The position numbers and the translations under genes were made by a program. The notes below the pieces were generated by a model, which worked only from the letters and a program-made list of their open reading frames with translations, had not been told where the DNA came from and made no database searches. A stretch of DNA of 64,000 nt, taken from contig NZ_BMOT01000010.1 of the NCBI RefSeq assembly GCF_014647215.1, forward strand, positions 1 through 64,000, in the 5' to 3' direction. Shown here piece after piece: positions 43,121-54,000 of this stretch. The DNA comes from Shewanella aestuarii. GTDB lineage: Bacteria; Pseudomonadota; Gammaproteobacteria; Enterobacterales; Shewanellaceae. How positions within the stretch are numbered: position 1 is the stretch's first letter; every line of letters starts with the position of its first letter.

Positions 43121-43645
43121 ATGAATATTGCACTTTATAGCGATAGGTTGATAGTTAGAAGCCTGCAACAAGATGATTGGCTCAATTTCTTGATGATGAA
43201 CCAAGATGTTGAAGTCAATAAATATATTCGTGAATTGGCTGACGAATCAGCAATTCTGTCAACCTTTCAACAACGTTTATCATCTTGGTCTTTAGAAACC
43301 GGTCACTGGCTCACCTTAGTTATTGAAACTCTCGATAAACAATTTGTCGGATTAACGGGGTTTTATTGCCAAGATATTCATTCGAAAAGAATGGAAGTGG
43401 GGTATTTAATCGCGCCCAATATGCAGGGAAATGGATATGCAACCGAAAGCTTACAGGCGGTAATTGATTGGGGACGATTGCAATTTGATATTCACAAGTA
43501 TGTCGCTGTGTGTGAACGACGCAATGTAGCCTCTCAAAAGGTGCTAACAAACTTGGGATTCAAATTAGAAGGCGAGTTTTTACAACACACGTATTTGAAC
43601 GGTAAGTGGGTAGATGATTTTCAATTTGGTCTGCTCCTTGATTAA
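43121..43645 (+). CDS. GNAT-family N-acetyltransferase
   Basis: A 174-residue RimJ/RimL-like acetyltransferase. LYSDRLIVRSLQQDDW is the usual beginning, MEVGYLIAPNMQGNGYATES holds the acetyl-CoA binding motif (Q-x-x-G-x-G/A-type QGNGYA), and NVASQKVLTNLGFKLEGE is the closing motif. The acceptor is not predicted; related proteins acetylate ribosomal proteins or small molecules. It is a single gene starting just after the ppiC terminator, with no strong ribosome-binding site visible. Confidence 0.85.
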   Translation: MNIALYSDRLIVRSLQQDDWLNFLMMNQDVEVNKYIRELADESAILSTFQQRLSSWSLETGHWLTLVIETLDKQFVGLTGFYCQDIHSKRMEVGYLIAPNMQGNGYATESLQAVIDWGRLQFDIHKYVAVCERRNVASQKVLTNLGFKLEGEFLQHTYLNGKWVDDFQFGLLLD

Positions 43646-43903
43646 CGTAAAGCCCGTTAACCCACAATAAGATTTTTATGGCTAAAACACCGTTTGCCTT
43701 AATAAGTCCTATTACTTTTACAAGTATGTTGATTGTGCCGTTTGCGGTATAGATTAACATTAACCCATCAAACATTAACGTATTTGCTTTTGCGCTTTTA
43801 TATGGCAGATATCACTTTGCCGTAAAGGTTGAAATCCGCTAAGTAAATTCACGACAAATTACTTCTTTTCCTATGGGCTTTATCACATAATACCAAATAC
43901 AAT

Positions 43904-43918
43904 TGAAAATAATTCTCG
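43904..43918 (+). promoter_or_regulatory. Fur-box-like site upstream of feoA
   Basis: TGAAAATAATTCTCG matches the Fur 7-1-7 consensus (TGATAAT-N-ATTATCA) at 11 of 14 positions. It lies about 92 bases before the feoA ATG. Fur repression of feo is well established in related bacteria. Confidence 0.6.
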
Positions 43919-43932
43919 TTAACACTGAAACT

Positions 43933-43946
43933 TTGATCTAGGTAAA
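43933..43946 (+). promoter_or_regulatory. FNR-like site upstream of feoA
   Basis: TTGAT-CTAG-GTAAA has one perfect FNR half-site and one weak half. Anaerobic activation of feo by FNR is known in E. coli; this site is a candidate only. Confidence 0.3.
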
Positions 43947-44009
43947 GTTTTCAATGTGTAAGCTTGTTTAGAATTGTCTGGTAATTAATGTTGTATAAGG
44001 TGACTTTGA

Positions 44010-44249
44010 ATGAAACTGAGTGAGCTAAGCCCTGGTGATAAAGCGACCATTTGTCAAATTGGACATTTATCTCTTCCGCAAACGGTAAAGCGTAAGTTGC
44101 TTTCTATGGGGATTACTCCAAATACTCACTTTAGTTTAGTGCGAAGAGCGCCAATGGGCTCTGGTGTCGAGTTAAATCTTCGAGGTAGTCATATTTGTAT
44201 GCGTAAAGACTTAGCGGATGTGATTGAGGTGGTAGTACAGCATGACTAA
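44010..44249 (+). CDS. feoA: FeoA, ferrous-iron transport accessory protein
   Basis: A 79-residue SH3-like protein: MKLSELSPGDKATI at the start, VKRKLLSMGITPNTHFSLVRRAPMG in the middle and GVELNLRGSHICMRKDLAD near the end. It is thought to modulate FeoB. AAGGTGA lies close before the ATG. It overlaps feoB by 8 bases. A Fur-box-like and an FNR-like site precede it, which fits induction by low iron and low oxygen. No feoC follows feoB. Confidence 0.95.
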   Translation: MKLSELSPGDKATICQIGHLSLPQTVKRKLLSMGITPNTHFSLVRRAPMGSGVELNLRGSHICMRKDLADVIEVVVQHD

Positions 44250-46551
44250 ACAATTTCATTGTGTAACCGTAGGTAATCCAAATGCGGGAAAATCGACACT
44301 CTTTAATGCCTTAACGGGTGCTAACCAACAAGTGGGTAACTGGTCTGGTGTCACCGTAGAAAAGAAAACTGGCCAATTCTCACTTGCGGGAAATGAGGTT
44401 TTTTTAACCGACTTGCCCGGTATTTATGACTTGTTGCCTGCTGGCAACAGCTGCGACTGCTCGCTAGATGAACAAATCGCCCAACAGTACCTAGCAGAAC
44501 ATAAAGTAGATGCCATCATCAACCTCGTTGATGCCACTAATATTGAGCGTCATTTGTACCTAACAGTGCAGCTACGGGAACTGGGTATCCCGATGATTGT
44601 GGTATTGAACAAAATAGATGCGGCAAAGAAACTTCAAATAGATATCGATATTGAAGCCATGATTGAAGCATTAGGCTGCCCTGTAATTTGTGTTTGCTCA
44701 CGCGATTTAAGCGATGTTGAATCGGTTAAAGCGGGGGTGTTATCTATTGTTAATGGCGAAATAGCAGAAAAAGCACTGCAACTTGAATATCACCCAGAAA
44801 TTGAACAAAGCGTCATCACCTTACAACAACAATCCGAGTTGCATCTTTTACCTGCTTTGAGTCGGGGCCGTGCCCTTGCAATGCTTGGTAATGGCAATGG
44901 CTGCGGAGCTTGTGACAGTAGTCAGCTCAAAGAGGTTGTCAGTGCTTGTACATTAAAAGCTGAAGCCAGTGGTGAAGACATTGAAGTGATGGTTGCTGCT
45001 ACGCGTTATGACTTTGTTGAACAAATTTTTAAGGCTTCGGTTAATGTCGGTCAACACCTAAGCATGACAGATAGACTCGATAAATTCGTACTGCATCCGT
45101 TGCTTGGCATACCAGTATTTTTATTGGTGATGTATTTGATGTTTATGTTCAGTATCAATGTCGGTAGCTCATTTATCGACTTTTTTGATATTACCGCAGG
45201 TGCCATTTTTGTTGATCATTTTGGCGCCATGCTCAGCTCAATAGGCTCACCTGAGTGGTTAGTGACTATCCTTGCTGGCGGTGTTGGTCAAGGTATTCAA
45301 ACTGTTGCCACCTTTATTCCCGTTATTGCGGCATTATTTTTGGCATTATCTGTGTTAGAAGCCTCAGGTTATATGGCCAGAGCCGCCTTTGTTGTTGACG
45401 GCTTAATGCGCCGCATTGGTCTACCGGGTAAAGCATTTGTGCCTATGATTGTAGGTTTTGGATGCTCAGTTCCAGCAATCATGGCAACCCGTACGCTAGG
45501 CAGTGAACGTGAGCGAATTGTCACTGGCATGATGGCACCGTTTATGTCGTGTGGTGCTCGTTTACCGGTTTATGCGTTATTTGCAGCGGCTTTCTTCCCT
45601 GAGTCGGGCCAAAACTTAGTATTCTTGCTGTATATCATTGGTATTTTTGCGGCGATTGGCACGGGCTTACTTCTACGTCATACTGTGTTACCCGGAACCA
45701 GCAGCGCAGTGGTCATGGAGCTGCCTAGCTATGAAATGCCAAGAGCCAAAGCGGTATTTTCTCGAACCGTAAAACGGACCAAGAGTTTTATCTTGGGCGC
45801 GGGTAAAACCATTGTTATTGTTGTTACGCTACTTAACTTCATCAATGCGATTGGCGTTGATGGCAGCTTTGGCCATGAAGATAGTCAAGAGTCACTACTC
45901 AGTGTTGCCAGTCAGCAAGTTACCCCTTTGTTTGCTCCTATGGGGATTGAGCAAGACAACTGGCCTGCAACCGTAGGTATTATTACTGGTATTTTTGCTA
46001 AAGAAGCGGTTGTTGGTACACTCAACAGTTTGTATAGCTCAGCTGACTCAGGTGATGAAACCTTAGCGCCATTTAGTGATACCTTCATCGAGGCGTTAAC
46101 AACTATTCCACAAAACTTATTGGGTATTGCCCCAGAAGACCCACTGTCAATTGATGTTGGAAGTGTTGAGAATATCGATACAGCTGCAGAAGAGTTAGCG
46201 GTAGATAAATCAACCTTTAGTGCACTACAGTCAGGTTTTAGTGGCCAGGTTGCGGCGTTTTCTTACCTGCTGTTTATTTTGCTGTATACGCCTTGTGTTG
46301 CCGCAATGGGCGCGCTAGTGAATGAATTTGGTATGAAATGGGCACGTTTCGCCGCATTATGGACATTTGCTTTGGCATATGGCGCCGCGACTGTCGTGTA
46401 TCAAGGCGCAACGTTTGCTAAGCACCCATTACAATCAACTGTTTGGATTGGTTTCTTTATGCTGGCGTTAGTGGTTTTCTTCATGTGGTTAAAGAAGAAA
46501 GGCCAAAAAGCCCAGCAAATTATTCCTGGTATTAAAATTATTACCAGTTAG
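44242..46551 (+). CDS. feoB: FeoB, ferrous-iron permease with GTPase domain
   Basis: A 769-residue protein. The GTPase domain has G1 (GNPNAGKSTLFNALTG), G3 (DLPGIYDL) and G4 (NKID). The membrane half contains the FeoB gating motifs, with VGFGCSVPAIMATRTL and the repeat TGIFAKEAVVGTLNSLY, plus a last segment ending in a Lys-rich tail. It imports Fe(II), which MtrC/OmcA-type iron reduction can generate outside the cell. Overlap with feoA implies coupled translation. A terminator follows at 46577. The locus lies 23 kb from the mtr genes here. Confidence 0.95.
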   Translation: MTKQFHCVTVGNPNAGKSTLFNALTGANQQVGNWSGVTVEKKTGQFSLAGNEVFLTDLPGIYDLLPAGNSCDCSLDEQIAQQYLAEHKVDAIINLVDATNIERHLYLTVQLRELGIPMIVVLNKIDAAKKLQIDIDIEAMIEALGCPVICVCSRDLSDVESVKAGVLSIVNGEIAEKALQLEYHPEIEQSVITLQQQSELHLLPALSRGRALAMLGNGNGCGACDSSQLKEVVSACTLKAEASGEDIEVMVAATRYDFVEQIFKASVNVGQHLSMTDRLDKFVLHPLLGIPVFLLVMYLMFMFSINVGSSFIDFFDITAGAIFVDHFGAMLSSIGSPEWLVTILAGGVGQGIQTVATFIPVIAALFLALSVLEASGYMARAAFVVDGLMRRIGLPGKAFVPMIVGFGCSVPAIMATRTLGSERERIVTGMMAPFMSCGARLPVYALFAAAFFPESGQNLVFLLYIIGIFAAIGTGLLLRHTVLPGTSSAVVMELPSYEMPRAKAVFSRTVKRTKSFILGAGKTIVIVVTLLNFINAIGVDGSFGHEDSQESLLSVASQQVTPLFAPMGIEQDNWPATVGIITGIFAKEAVVGTLNSLYSSADSGDETLAPFSDTFIEALTTIPQNLLGIAPEDPLSIDVGSVENIDTAAEELAVDKSTFSALQSGFSGQVAAFSYLLFILLYTPCVAAMGALVNEFGMKWARFAALWTFALAYGAATVVYQGATFAKHPLQSTVWIGFFMLALVVFFMWLKKKGQKAQQIIPGIKIITS

Positions 46552-46576
46552 GATTATTAAAAGATAAATTTTGACC

Positions 46577-46612
46577 AATAAACCCAGCTTTTGCTGGGTT
46601 TATTGTTTTTTT
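46577..46612 (+). terminator. Terminator after feoB
   Basis: AATAAACCCAGC and GCTGGGTTTATT form a 12-bp stem around TTTT, followed by a T run. Confidence 0.95.
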
Positions 46613-46706
46613 CGTTATTTTTTTTGTGCAATAGTTGTAACTGCTACAGATCTGTAGGATCATCTGTTTTTTGACAATATTGCCATCGTGTGCCAAGAGG
46701 ATTTTC

Positions 46707-48377
46707 ATGAGTCAAGTGGACACCGAAGTACGTCCAAGTAACTTCATTCGTAATATCATTGATGAAGACCTAAAAAGTGGTAAGCACAACCAAGTGCACA
46801 CCCGTTTCCCGCCTGAGCCAAATGGCTTTTTGCATATAGGTCACGCAAAATCAATTTGTTTGAACTTTGGTATCGCTAAAGATTACCAGGGACAATGCAA
46901 TTTACGTTTTGATGATACTAATCCTGAAAAAGAAGATATTAACTATGTTAAATCTATTCAGGAAGATGTGCGCTGGTTGGGATTTGAATGGTCTGGCGAT
47001 ATTCGTTATTCATCAAATTATTTTGACCAATTACATCAATATGCCGTTGAGTTAATCACCAAAGGATTAGCTTACGTTTGCTTCTTAAACGGCGAACAAA
47101 CCCGTGAATATCGCGGCACATTGAAAGAGCCTGGCAAAAACAGTCCATATCGCGATACGTCTGTTGAAGAAAACCTCACGTTATTTGAAAAAATGCGTAA
47201 TGGTGAATTCAAAGAAGGCGAATGTGCACTGCGCGCAAAAATTGATATGGCCTCACCTTTTATGTGTATGCGTGATCCGATTATCTATCGTATTCGTTTT
47301 GCACATCATCACCAAACGGGTGATAAATGGTGCATTTATCCAATGTATGATTTTACCCACTGTATCTCTGATGCGATGGAAAACATCACCCATTCGATTT
47401 GTACCTTAGAGTTTCAGGACAACCGTCGTTTATACGATTGGGTATTAGATCATTTAGATGATTTTCAGGCGCCAAACCGTACCCGCCAATATGAGTTTTC
47501 ACGCTTAAACCTTGAATACACTTTAATGTCTAAGCGTAAGTTAAACGATTTGGTTACTCGCAACCTTGTCAGTGGTTGGGATGACCCACGTATGCCGACC
47601 ATTGCTGGCTTACGTCGCAGAGGTTATACGCCGGGCGCTATTCGTGAGTTTTGTCTGCGCATTGGTGTGACAAAGCAAGATAACTTGGTTGAAGTGGGTA
47701 TGTTAGATGCCTGTATTCGTGAAGAGCTAAACGACCATGCACCACGTGCAATGGCTGTGCTTCGTCCAATTAAAGTGGTTATTGAAAATTATCCACATGC
47801 GGAACCTGAAAGCATTCAAGCTGCGGCTCATCCATCGAATGAAGCTATGGGCACACGCGAGCTATTTTTCGGTCGTGAATTATTCATTGATGCTGAAGAT
47901 TTTAAAGAAGAAGCCAATAAACACTTCAAGCGTTTAGTATTAGGCAAAGAAGTGCGTTTACGTAATGCCTATGTCATTAAAGCTGAGCGTTGTGATAAGG
48001 ATGCCCAAGGTAACGTGACTACGGTTTACTGTAGCTACGATGATGAAACATTAGGTAAGAATCCTGCTGATGGTCGCAAAGTAAAAGGCGTGATCCATTG
48101 GGTTGAAGCATCATCTGCTAAACCTGCTGAGTTCCGCTTATACGATCGTTTATTTACCGATGCCAATCCAGCAGCCTTTGACACTGTCGATGAAGTGATT
48201 AATCCAAATTCATTAGTGGTGTTAAACGGTTTGGTTGAGCCAAGTTTAGTTTCAGCTCCTGCTGAAAAAGCTTATCAGTTTGAGCGTGAAGGGTATTTCT
48301 GTGCTGACAGTAAAGACTCAAGTGCAGAGCACTTAGTGTTTAACTTAACAGTTCCGTTAAGAGATTCATTCGCTTAA
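46707..48377 (+). CDS. glnS: Glutaminyl-tRNA synthetase
   Basis: A 556-residue class I synthetase. The HIGH motif reads [15 protein letters not shown], and the KMSKS-equivalent is [11 protein letters not shown]. The remaining landmarks ([32 protein letters not shown], and the C-terminal anticodon-binding barrels) match bacterial GlnRS. It charges tRNA-Gln. ATG 46707 with AGAGGA upstream is preferred over the TTG at 46671. It is a single gene with a terminator after it. Length matches E. coli (554). Confidence 0.97.
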   Translation: MSQVDTEVRPSNFIRNIIDEDLKSGKHNQVHTRFPPEPNGFLHIGHAKSICLNFGIAKDYQGQCNLRFDDTNPEKEDINYVKSIQEDVRWLGFEWSGDIRYSSNYFDQLHQYAVELITKGLAYVCFLNGEQTREYRGTLKEPGKNSPYRDTSVEENLTLFEKMRNGEFKEGECALRAKIDMASPFMCMRDPIIYRIRFAHHHQTGDKWCIYPMYDFTHCISDAMENITHSICTLEFQDNRRLYDWVLDHLDDFQAPNRTRQYEFSRLNLEYTLMSKRKLNDLVTRNLVSGWDDPRMPTIAGLRRRGYTPGAIREFCLRIGVTKQDNLVEVGMLDACIREELNDHAPRAMAVLRPIKVVIENYPHAEPESIQAAAHPSNEAMGTRELFFGRELFIDAEDFKEEANKHFKRLVLGKEVRLRNAYVIKAERCDKDAQGNVTTVYCSYDDETLGKNPADGRKVKGVIHWVEASSAKPAEFRLYDRLFTDANPAAFDTVDEVINPNSLVVLNGLVEPSLVSAPAEKAYQFEREGYFCADSKDSSAEHLVFNLTVPLRDSFA

Positions 48378-48394
48378 ATCATCTTATGTAATTA

Positions 48395-48418
48395 AGGCGC
48401 ATTGTGCGCCTTTTTTGT
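48395..48418 (+). terminator. Terminator after glnS
   Basis: AAGGCGCA, TTG and TGCGCCTT form the stem, with a T run after it, 18 bases past the stop. Confidence 0.9.
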
Positions 48419-48440
48419 TATTTAACAGTGTAGTAAGCCC

Positions 48441-49583
48441 ATGAAAATAGTTGCTGATGAAAACATGCCTTATGTTGAGGCATTATTTGCGGAATTTGGC
48501 CAAATTGAATTTGTTAACGGTCGCACCTTAACCGCTGAGCAAGTAAAAGACGCCGATGTATTGTTAGTGCGTTCTGTGACCAAAGTGGATCAGACTTTAA
48601 TCGAAGACGCGGCAAAGTTACTATTTGTCGGTAGCGCCACAATTGGTACCGACCACATTGATTTAGATTTCTTGCACCAACGAGGTATCGCTTTCTCAAA
48701 TGCCCCAGGTTGCAATGCCACAGCCGTAGGAGAGTTTGCTTTCATCGCATTACTAGAACTTGCCAAGCGACTGGGAACACAGTTAAAAGGCAAAGTAATA
48801 GGTATTGTTGGCGCGGGCAATACAGGGACTGCCGCAGCTAAATGCTTCGAAGCCTATGGTTTACAGGTTTTGCTGTGTGATCCGATTAAACAAGCCGAGG
48901 GCGATAGCCGTCAATTTGTCTCGTTAGATGAGCTAATTGCCAAGGCCGATGTGATTTCGTTGCATGTGCCTATTACCAAAGAAGGGCCACATAAGACATG
49001 GTACTTATTTGATGAAACACGACTCAATACATTAAAGCCAAATACTTGGCTGATAAATTGTTGTCGAGGCGAAGTGATCGATAATCATGCCCTCATCAAA
49101 GTGAAGCAAACTCGTGATGATATAAAAGTCATTTTAGATGTGTGGGAGGGCGAACCTAATCCCATCGCAGAGTTGGTGCCTTTGGTCGAATTTGCCACAC
49201 CTCATATTGCAGGTTACAGCTTGGAGGGCAAGGCTAGAGGGACTTTTATGTTATATCAAACCCTATGCCGATTATTGCAAAAAGACCCAAGTAAATCACT
49301 TATGGGACTGTTACCTCCATTTGAGTTTCAGCAGCGATTAAATACCGCAGATTTAGATGAGAACAAGCTGCTAAAAATGTGCCGTTTGGTATTTGATCTT
49401 CGTGATGACGATGCGTTATTCAGGCAGTCATTTCATACCGCAACAGGGTTCGATTTACTCAGAAAACAACATACTCATCGCCGTGAATTTAGTGCATTAG
49501 CAGTGAATCCTGCCAGTGACAATGCAATTTCTGCAAGTTCAGATTGCATAAAAATGTTGCATTCATTGGGGTATTCACAGTAA
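48441..49583 (+). CDS. pdxB: Erythronate-4-phosphate dehydrogenase
   Basis: A 380-residue D-2-hydroxyacid dehydrogenase-fold enzyme of vitamin B6 (pyridoxal 5'-phosphate) biosynthesis. The NAD-binding motif is [20 protein letters not shown] near residue 118, with [22 protein letters not shown] and [16 protein letters not shown] (catalytic His). The C-terminal dimerisation domain typical of PdxB is present. [11 protein letters not shown] is the usual N terminus. It starts the pdxB-asd-fimV-truA order known from relatives. Confidence 0.95.
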   Translation: MKIVADENMPYVEALFAEFGQIEFVNGRTLTAEQVKDADVLLVRSVTKVDQTLIEDAAKLLFVGSATIGTDHIDLDFLHQRGIAFSNAPGCNATAVGEFAFIALLELAKRLGTQLKGKVIGIVGAGNTGTAAAKCFEAYGLQVLLCDPIKQAEGDSRQFVSLDELIAKADVISLHVPITKEGPHKTWYLFDETRLNTLKPNTWLINCCRGEVIDNHALIKVKQTRDDIKVILDVWEGEPNPIAELVPLVEFATPHIAGYSLEGKARGTFMLYQTLCRLLQKDPSKSLMGLLPPFEFQQRLNTADLDENKLLKMCRLVFDLRDDDALFRQSFHTATGFDLLRKQHTHRREFSALAVNPASDNAISASSDCIKMLHSLGYSQ

Positions 49584-49747
49584 TTATTGCTATTTATTAG
49601 CTATTCTTTATCTATTTTGCGACAAGTGTAGTCAGTTGAGAAAAAATCAGCTAAATCACGACACTTTTCACTATTCAACCCTAGCATAAGCTCAATAAAC
49701 TAGGTAGATTGTCAGTTCAATAAGATTATTAGGAGTCGGGCGTTAAT

Positions 49748-50764
49748 ATGTCTCAAGAATTTAATGTTGTCGTTTTAGGTGCATCGGGCGCAGTGGGTCA
49801 AACAATGATTGAGATCCTTGAAGAGCGTAATTTTCCGGTTGCTAAGTTATTTCCTTTAGCGAGTAGTCGCAGTGCTGGTGAAACCGTTAGTTTTCATGGT
49901 AAGCAAGTTGAAATTCTTGATGTGGAAAAATTCGACTGGACTCAGGCGCAAATCGGATTCTTTTCTGCTGGTGGTGACGTGTCTGAAAAGTGGGCACCAA
50001 TAGCTGCAGAAGCTGGCTGCGTGGTGATTGATAATACTTCACACTTTAGATATGACATCGATATCCCATTAGTCGTACCAGAAGTTAATCCTGAGGCCAT
50101 TGCTGATTTTCGTAACCGCAATATTATCGCCAACCCGAATTGTTCAACCATTCAAATGTTAGTCGCCTTAAAACCAATTTACGATGCATTTGGTATTACA
50201 CGTATTAACGTGGCCACTTACCAATCGGTATCGGGTACAGGTAAAAAAGCCATCGATGAATTAGCTGGACAATGCGCTAAGTTATTACAGGGCTTACCTG
50301 CAGAACCAAGTGTTTATCCAAAACAAATTGCTTTTAACGTGTTACCACAAATTGATAAATTTATGGAAAATGGTTACACCAAAGAAGAAATGAAAATGGT
50401 GTGGGAAACACAGAAAATTTTTGGCGATGATGAAATTGTCGTAAACCCAACGGCGGTGCGCGTTCCGGTATTTTATGGACATTCAGAGGCCGTTCATCTT
50501 GAAACCCGTGAGCCTGTCGACGCTGAAGCGATTAAAACCGTCCTTCGTGATGCGCCAGGCGTGGTACTTTTTGAAAACGATGATGATTATCCAACCGCAG
50601 TAACAGACTCTGCAGGGCATGATCCTGTTTTTGTTGGACGTATCAGAAAAGATATTTCTCATTCTCATGGTATAAATTTATGGGTAACGGCCGATAACAT
50701 TCGTAAGGGTGCGGCGTTAAACAGCGTACAAATTGCTGAAATTCTCATTCGTGATTACTATTAA
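49748..50764 (+). CDS. asd: Aspartate-semialdehyde dehydrogenase
   Basis: A 338-residue enzyme that makes L-aspartate 4-semialdehyde from aspartyl phosphate for lysine, methionine, threonine and diaminopimelate. VVLGASGAVGQTMIEILEER is the NADP-binding site, and NPNCSTIQ holds the catalytic Cys. In E. coli the gene at this position is the inactive paralogue usg, which lacks the Cys; here the Cys is present, so this copy should be active. GGAG lies before the ATG, and a terminator follows at 50813. Confidence 0.92.
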   Translation: MSQEFNVVVLGASGAVGQTMIEILEERNFPVAKLFPLASSRSAGETVSFHGKQVEILDVEKFDWTQAQIGFFSAGGDVSEKWAPIAAEAGCVVIDNTSHFRYDIDIPLVVPEVNPEAIADFRNRNIIANPNCSTIQMLVALKPIYDAFGITRINVATYQSVSGTGKKAIDELAGQCAKLLQGLPAEPSVYPKQIAFNVLPQIDKFMENGYTKEEMKMVWETQKIFGDDEIVVNPTAVRVPVFYGHSEAVHLETREPVDAEAIKTVLRDAPGVVLFENDDDYPTAVTDSAGHDPVFVGRIRKDISHSHGINLWVTADNIRKGAALNSVQIAEILIRDYY

Positions 50765-50812
50765 GTAACCGATGAATTAACTATTATCTCAGGTAATAGA
50801 GTGATTTAGTGT

Positions 50813-50840
50813 AAAAAGCCCGCATATTGTGGGCTTTTTT
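50813..50840 (+). terminator. Terminator after asd
   Basis: AAAAAGCCCGC, ATATT and GTGGGCTTTTTT make a stem with a T run, 50 bases past the asd stop. Confidence 0.85.
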
Positions 50841-51019
50841 AGTTTTAGGCTTGCCTCAATGTAGCAGGGCTGACAAACTTAGTTTATAGTCGTTAAATTG
50901 CCAAAATTTCATTAACCAATAACAACTAACGAAATTTAATGGCATATAACAAAAGAAAAAAATGACCTAAAGCCAGTTGTCATGATGACAAATATTTCGT
51001 GCTAAAAGGGAAGGACTGA

Positions 51020-54000
51020 ATGACATCTCGTACTTCATATTGGGTGGGTTTACTTTTATGTGCCACCACTGCAATCTCAGCGAGCCAGCTTATTGCTTCG
51101 GCACAGGCCGATACGCTTAAAATTACCGGACCCAATGGCGAGGTAAAACAAGCACGGCAATATGGTCCCACAACACCTTCCGATACTTTCTGGAGCATTG
51201 CTCAGAAAGTTAGACCGAATGATAAAGTGACTATTTATCAGGTGATGTCGGCATTATTTGATGCCAACCCGCATGCATTCAGTGGCAATAACTATAACAC
51301 CTTAGAAAAAGGCATGATTTTAATCATTCCGTCTGCTGAAGTGATGGCGGCCATCCCTAAAGCACAAGCTAAATTACGTGCTGAACGCGATGACAGATTA
51401 GCCAGAACCGCTAAAACTACAACTAAACCTGCATTGACGCCACGCCCTGCTGTTAACACTGATGCCGTTAAGCAAGTTCAAGCCAAACCCCTTACACCAG
51501 AAAAGCCGTTACAGATCACGCCGCAACAACCTAGTCAAGTTGCCAATAATGAATCGCTTAATGCTGCCAAGACCAATCAAATTACCGAGTTAAATAACCA
51601 ACTCGATAAAGCCAACAACAAGACCTTAATGCTGACCGATGAACTTGCTAGAGCGCAAGATCAGCTCATGGCAACGCGAAGTGACAATCAAGTATTAAAG
51701 CAAAAGGTAGAAGAGCTTAGTCAGATCATCAGTAATCTGGAAGAGGATGTTCAATTACAACTCGAAAAGCAGCAGCTTTTAGTCAATAAAAATGAAATGT
51801 TAGCCGCTGAATTAGAGGAAGCGAATAAACCACCTGTTGAACAACCCACTGATTTTTGGCGTAACTTGACCAATAATACTGGTCTGCTAATCGGTGCAGC
51901 AGCCTTACCTATTTTGTTACTTTTTGGCATTATCTTTTTAATACTGCGTCGCCGTTCAAGCGCAAAGGATGAGCCAAAATCAGTATCTGAAACGGCTTCA
52001 GAAACAAAAACAGCGGTTTCAGATGCTAACGATGACAATGATTTAGAAGATTTAGCCGTTCACCTTGACAGTGACGATGAAGAGTCAATTGATGATCTTC
52101 TTGATTTAGACAGTTTAGATATGCAGCCAGAAACTGAGCTGCACATTGATGATGAGCAAATGGATATGGCGTCGGCTATGTTCATTGAAGAGCCTGAAAC
52201 ATCGGTGGAACCTGAGACGGAAGATGATGTCACTTCATTAGACGATCTTTGGGCCGAAGCTATGGAAGAGCAAGACTCTGAACTCGACCCTTTAGAAACC
52301 GATGAAGATCTTGATAGTTTACTTGATGGTTTAGATGACAATGATGTCGCTGAACCTTCAGTTTCTTCTGGGCCAGAAGACGATTTAGAGGCTTTGTTGG
52401 CGGATCTTGACAAAGATCTGCCAGAAGACATTATTGATGAACCACAATCATCAGCATCAACGGAGCAAGATAATATTGACGACCTGTTAGCGGGTTTTGA
52501 TATGCCAGCGGATGACATCAATGAACCAGAAACACCTGTCGACAACCCAAATAGCCAAGATGTCGATGATGACGATATCGATTCTTTGTTAACAGGATTT
52601 GATGTTGAAGATAACGGTGATGTTGCAACCGAATCATCAGACAAGGATGAGTCGATAGCCGATATGGCTGATGAGTTAGAGTCAGAAAACGCTGTAAATA
52701 GTGCTGAAGCCGATGAAGATATTGACGCGTTATTAGCCAGTTTTGACGTTCAAGATACTGACGACACGTCAGACAGCAAAGCAGATGACAATGAAGATTT
52801 AGCCAATGCTATCGCCGCAGAGCTAGAATCTGATGATGATCTTGCTAGCAAAGATGTTGAGGTAGATGCAGATGATGACATCGATGCGCTATTAGCCAGT
52901 TTTGACGTTCAAGACGCTGACGGCACGCCAGACAGTACAGCCGATGGTAATGAAGATTTAGCCGATGCTATCGCCGCTGAACTAGAATCTGATGATGATC
53001 TTGCTAGTAAAGATGTTGAGGTAGATGCAGATGATGACATCGATGCGCTATTAGCCAGCTTTGATACTTCTACCGAAGCCCCAGACAGCAAAGCCGATGA
53101 TGACAATGAAGATTTAGCCGATGCTATCGCCGCTGAACTAGAATCTGATGATGATCTTACAAGTAAAGAAGTTGAGGTAGATGCAGATGATGACATCGAC
53201 GCACTATTAGCCAGTTTTGATACTCCTACCGAAGCCCCAGACATCACGACCGATGACAGTGAGGATTTAGCCGATGCTATTGCCGCTGAACTTGAATCAG
53301 ATGATGATCTCATAAGTAAAGCTGTTGACGTTGCAGAAGATGATGATCTTGATGCGCTATTAGCCAGTTTTGATGCTTCTGCCGAAACCGAAGCCCCAGC
53401 CAGCACAGCCGATGACAGTGAGGATTTAGCCGATGCTATCGCCGCTGAACTTGAATCAGATGATGATCTCACAAGTAAAGCTGTTGACGTTGCAGAAGAT
53501 GATGATCTTGATGCGCTGTTAGCCAGTTTTGATGCTTCTGCCGAAACCGACACACTAGAGGGCACAGCCGATGACAGTGCGGATTTAGCCGATGCTATCG
53601 CCGCTGAACTTGAATCAGATGATGAGCTGACAAGTAAAGCTGATGACGTAACAGAAGATGATGATCTTGATGCGCTGTTAGCGAGTTTTGATGCGCCAGC
53701 AAATAGTGAAAAGGTAGATGACGATATTTCAGGTTTAGATGAAGTGGAACTTGAACCATCGGCTATCGATGAAACTGTTCAAGATCGTGATGCAAACAAG
53801 CTAACCCCAGAGGACGCCGAGACAGAAGTCAATGAGGTGCTTGCTGATAATGAGCTTGAGACTGATAACGCTTTAGAGAGTCCATTAAGCGTTCAAAGTG
53901 ATGATGTAGATGGGTTATTAACTAGCCTAACAGCTGACGCAGAAGATATCGCTGAGGAAGCACTCGATTTTGACGAAGTACCAGAGAACGATCATCGATT

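Larger units (their letters stand above)
43646..44009. other. feoAB upstream region
   Basis: About 360 bases with no gene. It contains the Fur-box-like site (43904-43918) and an FNR-like site (43933-43946), both placed to control feoA. The first 200 bases show nothing else I can name. Confidence 0.55.
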
